Source: Bacteroidales bacterium
Lineage (GTDB): Bacteria; Bacteroidota; Bacteroidia; Bacteroidales; 4484-276
DNA: 11,132 nt
NCBI GenBank assembly: GCA_018400545.1
Contig: JAGYLT010000048.1
Span: 1 to 11,132 of the forward strand
Direction of reading: 5' to 3'
The position numbers were made by a program, and so were the translations under genes. This document shows positions 1 through 6,828 of the stretch, piece by piece; within the stretch, counting starts at the first letter, position 1, and each line of letters starts with the position of its first letter. The notes below the pieces were generated by a model. The model did not search any database. It worked only from the letters and a program-made list of their open reading frames with translations, and was not told the DNA's origin.

Positions 1-1
1 A

Positions 2-598
2 GCCGATGCTTATTCAGGCGCCACCCCGCTGGGAGAGTTACTCACCTATAGCTCCGACCCCGGCCTTACCCAGGCGGAAAACACCGAAAAACTCATGGCC
101 TCGCTGCCCAGTGCTTCGGATATGTTCTGGGGTTTCATTCCCGGATCCATTGGGGAGACTTCAACTTTCCTGATCCTGCTGGGAGGCCTGTTCCTGATTG
201 CCACCGGAATCGGTAGCTGGCGGATCATGTTGTCGGTTTTTGCCGGCGGATTTGGATTGTCGCTGCTGTTTTGGGCCCTCGGCCCTTACATAGCACCTGA
301 CAACGCCTACATGTCCATCCCACCCTATTATCATCTGATCATGGGAGGATTTGCGTTTGGAGCCGTGTATATGGCCACCGACCCGGTAACAGCTTCACAA
401 ACCACCAGGGGGAAATGGATCTATGGCATACTGATCGGGGTGGTGGCAGTGCTCATCAGGGTGCTCAATCCTGCTTACCCCGAAGGCATGATGCTGGCCA
501 TTCTGCTTATGAATGTGTTCGCTCCGCTTATCGATCACTACGTGGTGGAAGGAAATATCAAGAAACGCATGAAACGTGCCCAGTTAGCAACCGCATAA
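2..598 (+). CDS. nqrB: Na+-translocating NADH:quinone reductase subunit B, C-terminal part
   Basis: This is the C-terminal 198 residues of NqrB, the large membrane subunit that binds FMN and riboflavin and takes part in quinone reduction and Na+ transport. The frame is open from the left edge, so the gene starts outside the window. The motif SGAT lies right at the edge, and its Thr (codon 23-25) matches the Thr that carries covalently bound FMN in characterised NqrB (Thr236 in Vibrio cholerae), placed there by ApbE. About four to five hydrophobic membrane segments follow, and the protein ends in a basic tail (KKRMKR). nqrC begins 14 nt downstream, so the genes are co-transcribed. An ATG at 95 exists but is internal, because the conserved SGAT motif lies upstream of it. 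Identification is firm from the motif and from nqrCDEF downstream. Confidence 0.95.
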   Translation, partial: ADAYSGATPLGELLTYSSDPGLTQAENTEKLMASLPSASDMFWGFIPGSIGETSTFLILLGGLFLIATGIGSWRIMLSVFAGGFGLSLLFWALGPYIAPDNAYMSIPPYYHLIMGGFAFGAVYMATDPVTASQTTRGKWIYGILIGVVAVLIRVLNPAYPEGMMLAILLMNVFAPLIDHYVVEGNIKKRMKRAQLATA

Positions 599-612
599 AA
601 CCCATTAAAGTT

Positions 613-1356
613 ATGTTTACAAACAAGTATATTTTTGCCTACGCATCGGGAATGGTTGTTTTGGTTGCAGCCATCCTGTCATCTGCTGCCATGGTACTCA
701 AGCCTTTTCAGCTCGCCAACATCAAAGCTGAAAAAATTCAGGGTATCCTGGCCTCCACAAACATCGAAACCAGCCGTGACGCTGCTGCAGCAACCTATTC
801 GGATTTCATTGTAAAGGAGATTGCCGTTGATTCAGAGGGAAACATTGTTAGCGTTTGGGAAGACGGTGAACTCAAACAAGGCGACATCAGGCCTTTTGAT
901 ATCAAGCTTAAGGAACAGCTCGACCTTAAAAAGAAAAGCGCCGGTGAGAAACCTGTATGGCCTATTTTCGTCATGGAAAATCAGGGCAACAGGACTTACG
1001 TACTTCCCGTACGTGGCATGGGCCTCTGGGGTCCGATCTGGGGCAACATCGCATTTAAGGAAGACTTCAATACTATTGCCGGAGCCACCTTCGACCACAA
1101 GGGAGAAACTCCGGGACTGGGTGCTGAAATCAACACCAGCTTTTTTGAAGATGAATTCAAAGGCAAAACCATCTTTGACGACAACGGCAATTTCGTATCC
1201 GTGGATGTTGTTAAAGGCGGCGTTGCCAATAGCAATGTACCGCTCGAACACGGCGTTGACGCAATTTCCGGAGGCACAATAACCAGCGACGGTGTTACAG
1301 CCATGCTTGAAAATTGCCTTGAAAACTATGTTCCATACATCAAGAAAAACAAGTAA
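613..1356 (+). CDS. nqrC: Na+-translocating NADH:quinone reductase subunit C
   Basis: NqrC is the subunit with one membrane anchor and a periplasmic domain that carries the second covalently bound FMN and passes electrons on to NqrB. The 247-residue protein has a single N-terminal hydrophobic segment (about residues 6-28) followed by a soluble FMN-binding domain. Near the C-terminus is DAISGGTITS. Thr222 in SGGT matches the FMN-bearing Thr (Thr225 in Vibrio cholerae); the middle residue is Gly instead of the commoner Ala of SGAT. The ATG at 613 was chosen because the protein then begins just before the anchor helix and the gene starts 14 nt after nqrB. The frame stays open upstream to an ATG at 415, but that extension overlaps nqrB and encodes an unlikely basic, Cys/His-rich stretch. 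nqrD starts 2 nt after the stop. Confidence 0.95.
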   Translation: MFTNKYIFAYASGMVVLVAAILSSAAMVLKPFQLANIKAEKIQGILASTNIETSRDAAAATYSDFIVKEIAVDSEGNIVSVWEDGELKQGDIRPFDIKLKEQLDLKKKSAGEKPVWPIFVMENQGNRTYVLPVRGMGLWGPIWGNIAFKEDFNTIAGATFDHKGETPGLGAEINTSFFEDEFKGKTIFDDNGNFVSVDVVKGGVANSNVPLEHGVDAISGGTITSDGVTAMLENCLENYVPYIKKNK

Positions 1357-1358
1357 CC

Positions 1359-2003
1359 ATGAGTAATAAAGAGCCTTTATTTTCAGCCAAAAACAGGAGA
1401 CTGCTTACCACACCGTTAAGCAAAGAAAACCCCATCACCATCCAGGTACTGGGTATCTGCTCAGCCCTTGCGGTAACCGTTAAACTTGAACCGGCGTTTG
1501 TAATGACCCTTTCGGTGGTTGCTGTTATGGCCATCGGGAATGTGGTTATTTCGTTGTTGCGCAAAACCATCGCCCCGCGGATCAGGATTATCGTTCAGCT
1601 TGTTGTTATCGCATCGCTGGTAATCCTTGTCGACCAGGTACTGAAAGCCTTTGTTTATGATGTATCCAAACAGCTCTCAGTATTTGTGGGACTCATCATT
1701 ACCAACTGTATCATCATGGGCCGCTTTGAAGCCTTTGCCATGAGCAACAAAACCTGGCCTTCATTCCTTGACGGGCTTGGCAATGCTGCCGGCTACGGAT
1801 GGATACTGATTGTGGTGGCATTTTTCCGCGAACTGCTGGGGTCAGGCACCGTTTGGGGATACCAGATAGTGCCGCAGGCATTTTACGACTTCGGATACAA
1901 GGACAATGGCCTGATGATCCTCCCGCCCATGGCACTCATAACTGTGGGTATCATCATCTGGGTGCAGCGCAGCAAAGACAAAGAACTGATTGAAGAGAAT
2001 TAA
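1359..2003 (+). CDS. nqrD: Na+-translocating NADH:quinone reductase subunit D
   Basis: NqrD is an integral membrane subunit that pairs with NqrE in an inverted arrangement. In Na+-NQR structures two Cys from each subunit hold a [2Fe-2S] cluster within the membrane, on the electron path between NqrF and NqrC. The product is 214 residues, the usual family length, and almost wholly hydrophobic, with about six membrane segments. Cys34 (in LGICSALAV) and Cys117 (in IITNCIIMGR) are at the places expected for the two cluster ligands (Cys29 and Cys112 in Vibrio cholerae). The start is 2 nt after the nqrC stop, so translation is probably coupled. The gene is followed by an insert with a foreign-looking small gene rather than directly by nqrE, which is the usual neighbour. 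Confidence 0.95.
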   Translation: MSNKEPLFSAKNRRLLTTPLSKENPITIQVLGICSALAVTVKLEPAFVMTLSVVAVMAIGNVVISLLRKTIAPRIRIIVQLVVIASLVILVDQVLKAFVYDVSKQLSVFVGLIITNCIIMGRFEAFAMSNKTWPSFLDGLGNAAGYGWILIVVAFFRELLGSGTVWGYQIVPQAFYDFGYKDNGLMILPPMALITVGIIIWVQRSKDKELIEEN

Positions 2004-2005
2004 GA

Positions 2006-2047
2006 GATTGAAGATTAACGATTGAAGATTAACGATTGAGGATTTAG
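2006..2047 (+). repeat. Tandem 14-nt repeat, left flank of inserted gene
   Basis: The unit GATTGAAGATTAAC occurs at 2006-2019 and again, identically, at 2020-2033. A diverged third copy, GATTGAGGATTTAG, is at 2034-2047. The array starts directly after the nqrD stop and ends 5 nt before the start codon of the small gene at 2053. It is also an imperfect inverted match to the sequence just after that gene: 2020-2037 matches the reverse complement of 2427-2444 at 16 of 18 positions. It therefore acts as the left end of the inserted segment and could pair with the right end in the transcript. Confidence 0.8.
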
Positions 2048-2052
2048 GGCAA

Positions 2053-2412
2053 ATGACAAAAGAAGAATTAGAAAATAGATTGATCGATTTTTCAGTATTG
2101 ATCATTGATATTTCAGAAAACCTGAAGGACTCAAGAGCCGGAAACTACTTTGCCGGTCAGATTGTCCGATCTGGTTCTTCTCCTGCATTGAATTATGGCG
2201 AAGCACAAAGTGCTGAATCCAAAAAGGATTTTATTCATAAAATGAAAGTGTGCCTTAAAGAACTGCGGGAAACGTTTATTGCACTTAAAATTATCGATCG
2301 TTCTAATTTGCACCTGAAATATCCCAGAATGAATGAAGCATTCAAAGAAAATGATGAGCTGATTTCAATCTTTGTAGCGAGTGTAAATACCTCAAGCGCA
2401 AGACTAATCTAA
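2053..2412 (+). CDS. Four-helix-bundle protein (23S rRNA intervening-sequence protein family)
   Basis: This is a 119-residue, mostly helical soluble protein. The run QIVRSGSSPALNYGEAQSAE followed by SKKDFIHKMKVCLKELRET is the conserved core of the four-helix-bundle family first found in intervening sequences of bacterial 23S rRNA genes. The Avd accessory protein of diversity-generating retroelements has the same fold. The molecular function of free-standing members is not established; a basic, RNA- or DNA-binding bundle is the usual guess. It is unrelated to sodium pumping, yet lies on the same strand between nqrD and nqrE, 49 nt after nqrD, with GGG 4 nt before its ATG. Inverted repeats border it closely on both sides (2006-2047 and 2411-2444), which suggests that gene and repeats entered the operon as one unit. 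The frame is intact. Family assignment is confident; role unknown. Confidence 0.9.
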   Translation: MTKEELENRLIDFSVLIIDISENLKDSRAGNYFAGQIVRSGSSPALNYGEAQSAESKKDFIHKMKVCLKELRETFIALKIIDRSNLHLKYPRMNEAFKENDELISIFVASVNTSSARLI

Positions 2413-2444
2413 AATCTCAAATCGTTAATCGATAATCTTAAATC
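2411..2444 (+). repeat. Inverted copy of the 14-nt repeat, right flank of inserted gene
   Basis: This AT-rich stretch overlaps the stop codon of the small four-helix-bundle gene. Read on the opposite strand it begins GATTTAAGATTATCGATT, which matches the left repeat at 2020-2037 in 16 of 18 positions. It continues with AACGATTTGAG, which matches the third left copy after a one-base gap. The two flanks thus form imperfect terminal inverted repeats around 2053-2412. About 38 nt of AT-rich sequence then separate it from the nqrE start. Confidence 0.75.
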
Positions 2445-2482
2445 AAAAATTAGATAACAGAAATAATTAAAGCATAATCAAA

Positions 2483-3100
2483 ATGGAGAACTTAGTTAGC
2501 ATTTTCGTAAAGTCCATTTTCGTTGATAACATGGTGTTTGCATACTTCCTCGGGATGTGCTCTTACCTGGCGGTATCAAAAACGGTGAAGACTTCGGTAG
2601 GTTTGGGAATAGCAGTGATCTTCGTACTTGGCATCACAGTTCCGGTTGACTACCTTATCAATAATTACCTGCTACAGCCCGGTGCACTCTCCTGGGTCAA
2701 CCCTGCACTGGCCGATGTTGATCTTAGCTTTCTCAGCTTCATCATGTTCATCGCTGTGATTGCCTCCATGGTGCAGCTGGTTGAGATGATCATCGAAAAG
2801 TTTTCGCCGGCCCTTTATTCTTCGCTGGGTATATTCCTTCCGCTGATCGCTGTGAACTGCGCCATCCTTGGTGGTTCGCTCTTCATGCAGGAACGCGAAT
2901 ATGCCAACATCGCAGAAGCCACATCCTTCGGCCTCGGATCGGGCGTTGGCTGGTTTCTTGCCATTGTAGGCATCGCTGCCATCCGTGAAAAGATCAGGTA
3001 CTCAAATGTTCCTGCTCCATTACGCGGACTTGGAATTACATTTATCATTACCGGATTAATGGGTATTGCCTTTATGAGTTTTATGGGCATCAAACTTTAG
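2483..3100 (+). CDS. nqrE: Na+-translocating NADH:quinone reductase subunit E
   Basis: NqrE is the membrane partner of NqrD and has the same fold in inverted topology. The product is 205 residues with about six hydrophobic segments and begins with the conserved [19 protein letters not shown]. Cys26 (in [10 protein letters not shown]) and Cys126 (in [10 protein letters not shown]) match the ligands (Cys26 and Cys120 in Vibrio cholerae) that NqrE gives to the [2Fe-2S] cluster shared with NqrD. The gene is normally joined closely to nqrD, but here the four-helix-bundle insert puts 479 nt between them. Translation of nqrE therefore cannot be coupled to nqrD, and its mRNA may be separated from the upstream part by processing at the repeats. 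nqrF follows after 39 nt. Confidence 0.95.
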   Translation: MENLVSIFVKSIFVDNMVFAYFLGMCSYLAVSKTVKTSVGLGIAVIFVLGITVPVDYLINNYLLQPGALSWVNPALADVDLSFLSFIMFIAVIASMVQLVEMIIEKFSPALYSSLGIFLPLIAVNCAILGGSLFMQEREYANIAEATSFGLGSGVGWFLAIVGIAAIREKIRYSNVPAPLRGLGITFIITGLMGIAFMSFMGIKL

Positions 3101-3139
3101 TAAATAAAAAAATAACACAACTCTAAAATATTCAATAAG

Positions 3140-4399
3140 ATGATTTTAGCAACTGGAATCGGAGGAGTTATCGGCGTTAGCATAGCCATCTTTCTACTTA
3201 TCATCCTGACACTGGTGGGGCTATTGCTTTTCGCACGGAAGAAATTAACTCCCCAGGGTAAGGTTAAAATAACCATCAACGAAGAAAAGGAGATGGAAGT
3301 TGACCCTGGAAGCACATTACTTAGCACACTTTCCAACGAGGGCATTTACCTGCCATCAGCGTGCGGCGGTGGTGGCACATGCGCCATGTGCAAATGCCAG
3401 GTATTGGAAGGCGGCGGATCGATCCTGCCAACAGAGGTAGGATATTTTACCCGTAAAGAGCAGATGAACAACTGGCGTTTGGGTTGCCAGGTGAAAATCC
3501 GTGAGGATATGAAAATCAATGTTCCACCGGAGATCTTTGGCATCAAGAAATGGGAATGCGAAGTGGTGTCCAATCACAACGTGGCTACCTTTATCAAGGA
3601 GTTCGTGGTTAGGCTGCCCGAAGGCGAAAACCTCGACTTCAAATCCGGCGGATACATCCAGATTGACGTTCCACAATGTGAAGTAGATTTTGGAAAAGAT
3701 ATTGAGGTGGAAGATGAATACCGTGATGAGTGGGATAAGTTCAACATGTGGGATCTGAAGATGAAAAACCCCGAACCCATTTTCCGGGCATATTCTATGG
3801 CCAACCACCCTGCTGAAGGAAACATCGTGATGCTTAACATTCGTATTGCAACTCCGCCATGGGACCGCAAAGCCAATGCATTCATGAAAGTAAACCCCGG
3901 TATTTGTTCATCATACATTTTCTCAAGAAAGCCAGGTGATAAGGTAACCATCTCAGGACCTTACGGTGAATTCTTCATCAAACCCACCGACAAGGAAATG
4001 ATGTTTATTGGCGGTGGTGCTGGCATGGCGCCGATGCGTTCGCACCTCTTTCATTTATTCCACACCGAAAAAACCAACCGCAAAGCAACATTTTGGTATG
4101 GTGGCCGGTCGAAGCGGGAGCTGTTCTACATGGAAGATTTTGAAGGTATTGAGAAAAACTTCGACAACTTTAAATTTTATGTGGCACTCTCCGAACCCAA
4201 AGAAGAAGACAACTGGGATGGCTACACAGGATTCATTCACCAGGTAATCCTCGACAATTATCTGAAAAACCATCCTGAACCGGAAGAAATTGAATACTAC
4301 ATCTGTGGACCTCCCATGATGAATTCAGCGGTAATGCAGATGTTGGATGACTATGGCGTTCCACCTGAAAACATTGCATTTGATGATTTCGGTGGATAA
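3140..4399 (+). CDS. nqrF: Na+-translocating NADH:quinone reductase subunit F (NADH dehydrogenase subunit)
   Basis: NqrF is the electron input subunit: it oxidises NADH on the cytoplasmic side, takes the hydride on FAD and passes electrons to a [2Fe-2S] cluster. The 419-residue protein has an N-terminal membrane anchor (about residues 5-32). A plant-type ferredoxin domain follows, with ligands Cys75, Cys81, Cys84 and Cys116 in the pattern C-x5-C-x2-C...C. The C-terminal half is a ferredoxin reductase: the FAD motif RAYS is at 216-219, the nucleotide-binding loop GGGAGMAP at 291-298, and the NADH-side motif [10 protein letters not shown] lies near the C-terminus. The ending AFDDFGG is also typical. 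It is the last gene of the operon, and a strong terminator starts 22 nt after the stop. All key residues are present, so the enzyme should be active. Confidence 0.97.
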   Translation: MILATGIGGVIGVSIAIFLLIILTLVGLLLFARKKLTPQGKVKITINEEKEMEVDPGSTLLSTLSNEGIYLPSACGGGGTCAMCKCQVLEGGGSILPTEVGYFTRKEQMNNWRLGCQVKIREDMKINVPPEIFGIKKWECEVVSNHNVATFIKEFVVRLPEGENLDFKSGGYIQIDVPQCEVDFGKDIEVEDEYRDEWDKFNMWDLKMKNPEPIFRAYSMANHPAEGNIVMLNIRIATPPWDRKANAFMKVNPGICSSYIFSRKPGDKVTISGPYGEFFIKPTDKEMMFIGGGAGMAPMRSHLFHLFHTEKTNRKATFWYGGRSKRELFYMEDFEGIEKNFDNFKFYVALSEPKEEDNWDGYTGFIHQVILDNYLKNHPEPEEIEYYICGPPMMNSAVMQMLDDYGVPPENIAFDDFGG

Positions 4400-4421
4400 G
4401 TTGATTCAATAATAATTTATC

Positions 4422-4451
4422 AAAAGCCCTGACAGACGTTCAGGGCTTTTT
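4422..4451 (+). terminator. Rho-independent terminator of the nqr operon
   Basis: A perfect 11-bp inverted repeat, AAAAGCCCTGA (4422-4432) and TCAGGGCTTTT (4440-4450), encloses a 7-nt loop and ends in a run of five T. It lies 22 nt after the nqrF stop and marks the end of the operon. The A-rich left arm means it could also stop transcription coming from the right. Confidence 0.9.
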
Positions 4452-4543
4452 GCATTTAAAAAACATTAGTAAGTACAAATTCAACAATTTAAGCGTAAAA
4501 TTGTAATCTTGTAAAGTCATATTTTAAACTCAAATATTTTACT

Positions 4544-6775
4544 ATGAAAAGCTTTAAACTATATACACCCGCGCTTTTTACCCTCATATTTTTTCAAAAT
4601 TTTTCGTTTGCCCAGGAATCCTCACTTGGCGACACATTGATGTCGTTTAACGCGGGTACGCTCACCCCCACTCCTGATCGTGCGCTGTTCGGTATCGAAT
4701 ATGTTGAAGGCAACCTCTGGATGACAGGTGCAGACCCTGATGATCTCTGGCAACATAAATTGTACAAATTTTCTGCTGACGGCCAAACGCTGGTTGAAAC
4801 CTATGAATACGGCCTCGAGTTTGCAGGATGGGCAGGACTGGCCTACGATGGCGAGCATCTTTGGACGGCCGGTGTGGATACCATCTGGCAAATCGATATA
4901 TCAAACGGGCAAAAAACCGGGGTGAAAATTGTGGCCCCGCAATATTACAATAAAGGACTGGCCTACGATCCGGCAACAGATCATTTCTGGATAGCCGGGA
5001 ATGCTAACCTCATTTACGAAATCGACAAACAAGGTAACATTGTCAATACCGTATCTTTTATACCTGATCAGGGCATGTCGGGGCTGGCATGGGACAATGT
5101 TTCGGTAGGCGGTCCTTACCTTTGGATATGGGCCATGAAATACACACCCAGCGATGTGAGACCAAAAGCTTATCAGTTGAACGTGCAAACAGGAACCTTA
5201 ACGGGTGTTACTTTTGAAGGGGCATTGATGAATCCGCAAGCGCCTTATGCTGCTGACGGAGCAGCAGGAGCTACCATTACCGATCAACTCATCGGTGGAA
5301 AACTAACCTTAGTCGGGGTTCACGGATCATCATATCAAACCTATAACGATCAGCTTGACTGGGTTGTGGCTTATGATCTGGACCCTGAAGGAACCGGAGT
5401 TCCCGGCCCGGAAATCAGCGTTACGCCTTCAACAATTCAGAATGAAGTAATGCCCGGAGACACAGTAGATGTTCCCGTTTATATCTCGAATCTCGACAGC
5501 AGCTTCAACCTAAACTGGTTTGCAAATCTGGAATATCCCGGCATGTACGACACATCCGGAGTTGCCGGTGACACAATGTTAACTTTCGATGCCAGCGAAC
5601 TCACAAATCCGGAACCGGATTCTCGCATGCGTGGCATTACATATCTTGGCGATTACATCTACGTAAATACATCCGTGAATTTCAACGATCAGTTTAAGCT
5701 TTACAAAATCAAAAAAGACGGTTCCGAAATCGTTAGCTCGCAAACTTTTTATTCGTTCAGCTATGGATGGTCGGCCATCACATCTGACGATGAGTTTCTT
5801 TATGCTGCCGACCAGTACACAATCAATAAATTTGATCCTGACTCCGGCAGTGTGGTTGAAACATATTTCAAAGGCAGCTATTTTGCTGACGGACTGGCGT
5901 ACGATCCGCAGCAGGAACTTTTTTACCTCGGAAGTGCAAACGGTGCCATTAAGATCATCAACAAAGATGGTGATGAGGTTAATTCTTATTTAACCGACTT
6001 TGAGATCGAGGGACTTTCATGGGACAAATGGTCTCCCGGTGGCCCGTTCCTTTGGGCTTATTATAAAGAAGGGAGCGGCATCAAAGCAGCACGCATGAAT
6101 CCCGAAACCGGCGCGCTTGCAGGTACGGTATTCGACGGAATCAATTTGAGCCTTGATCCGCAGCAACCTGATATCCCTGAGGATATTTTTGTTACACCCG
6201 ACTGGCAGGAAAACAAACTCACCATGATCGCACTGCATGACAGTTGGAACGATACCACTACCAATTCAGATAAAATTGTTGTTTACGATTTGGCCACCAC
6301 ACCACCTCCGGGATGGATCAAACTTGTTGAACCCACTTTCGGAACCGCAGGCCCGCTTGATTCGGATACCACGTTTGTAAAACTGATGGCCATCATGGAG
6401 GATACCCTGATGGAAGCCCAGGTTGTGATCAACAGCAACGACGTAATAAATCCATCGGTTGTTATTCCGGTTAATTTCAGAATGATGCCGGAGATTACAG
6501 TGGGCCTGGATGATGAGATAGTTACAGAATCCGGACTGATTACAAATTTGTATCCCAACCCGGCCAGATCAGAAATCGAAATCGGCCTGATGGAAACTTC
6601 CGGCAGTTCAACCATCGAAATGTTCAGCATGACCGGTACGCAGGTTAAGTCCATTCGCATTCAGCCAGGTATCAAAAATGTCAGCCTCAACGTTTCGAAC
6701 CTCTCACCGGGATTATATCAGATGATATTGAGATCGGCCGGCAAAACTGACCACCGAAAAATACTGATTCAATAA
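4544..6775 (+). CDS. Secreted T9SS-sorted protein with two tandem propeller-like halves
   Basis: I do not recognise a specific function. The 743-residue product begins with a signal peptide (residues 1 to about 23, ending SFA-Q) and ends with a T9SS type A sorting domain (about 663-743: LYPNPARSEIEI, then LSPGLYQMILRSAGK, KILIQ). It is therefore exported and then secreted or surface-attached. Between these are two homologous halves, about residues 30-279 and 343-583, each made of short beta-strand repeats with the phrases GLAYD, LWTAG or LYAAD, and VGGPYLWIW or PGGPFLWAY. They resemble beta-propeller or WD40-like extracellular domains. Each half is followed by an Ig-like linker of the kind seen in Bacteroidota surface proteins (about 286-330 and 590-650). 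No catalytic residues stand out; binding of polysaccharide or protein is possible but unproven. It starts 93 nt after the nqr terminator and is probably monocistronic. The ATG at 544 bases into the 4 kb region directly precedes the signal peptide and has no clear Shine-Dalgarno, as is common in this phylum. Confidence 0.85.
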   Translation: MKSFKLYTPALFTLIFFQNFSFAQESSLGDTLMSFNAGTLTPTPDRALFGIEYVEGNLWMTGADPDDLWQHKLYKFSADGQTLVETYEYGLEFAGWAGLAYDGEHLWTAGVDTIWQIDISNGQKTGVKIVAPQYYNKGLAYDPATDHFWIAGNANLIYEIDKQGNIVNTVSFIPDQGMSGLAWDNVSVGGPYLWIWAMKYTPSDVRPKAYQLNVQTGTLTGVTFEGALMNPQAPYAADGAAGATITDQLIGGKLTLVGVHGSSYQTYNDQLDWVVAYDLDPEGTGVPGPEISVTPSTIQNEVMPGDTVDVPVYISNLDSSFNLNWFANLEYPGMYDTSGVAGDTMLTFDASELTNPEPDSRMRGITYLGDYIYVNTSVNFNDQFKLYKIKKDGSEIVSSQTFYSFSYGWSAITSDDEFLYAADQYTINKFDPDSGSVVETYFKGSYFADGLAYDPQQELFYLGSANGAIKIINKDGDEVNSYLTDFEIEGLSWDKWSPGGPFLWAYYKEGSGIKAARMNPETGALAGTVFDGINLSLDPQQPDIPEDIFVTPDWQENKLTMIALHDSWNDTTTNSDKIVVYDLATTPPPGWIKLVEPTFGTAGPLDSDTTFVKLMAIMEDTLMEAQVVINSNDVINPSVVIPVNFRMMPEITVGLDDEIVTESGLITNLYPNPARSEIEIGLMETSGSSTIEMFSMTGTQVKSIRIQPGIKNVSLNVSNLSPGLYQMILRSAGKTDHRKILIQ

Positions 6776-6779
6776 AGAA

Positions 6780-6808
6780 AAAAAAGCCCCGAATACCGGG
6801 GCTTTTTT
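6780..6808. terminator. Bidirectional rho-independent terminator between convergent genes
   Basis: AAAAAAGCCCCG (6780-6791) pairs with CGGGGCTTTTTT (6797-6808) across a 5-nt loop: a 12-bp perfect stem with an A run on one side and a T run on the other. It lies 4 nt after the stop at 6775 and 20 nt beyond the - strand stop codon at 6829-6831, so it can end transcription of both converging genes. Confidence 0.92.
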
Positions 6809-6828
6809 ATTAATCTCTTATGCTCTTG

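Noticed and set aside
415..612. Upstream extension of nqrC to an ATG at 415
   Set aside because: It overlaps nqrB by more than 180 nt and encodes an unlikely basic, Cys/His-rich stretch; the ATG at 613 directly precedes the expected anchor helix.
1267..1278. SGGT in place of SGAT at the NqrC flavin site as an unusual variant
   Set aside because: The Thr that bears FMN is kept and Gly for Ala is a mild change, likely ordinary for this phylum; not evidence of altered function.
832..1304. Overlapping - strand frames and a + strand frame at 821-1282
   Set aside because: All are shadows of nqrC, which has the FMN-attachment motif and the correct operon position.
4504..4511. TAATCTTG as -7 box for the gene at 4544
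   Set aside because: It has one mismatch to TAnnTTTG and no -33 TTG at the right distance; a similar one-mismatch octamer, TAAAATTG, ends just before it, so neither can be preferred.
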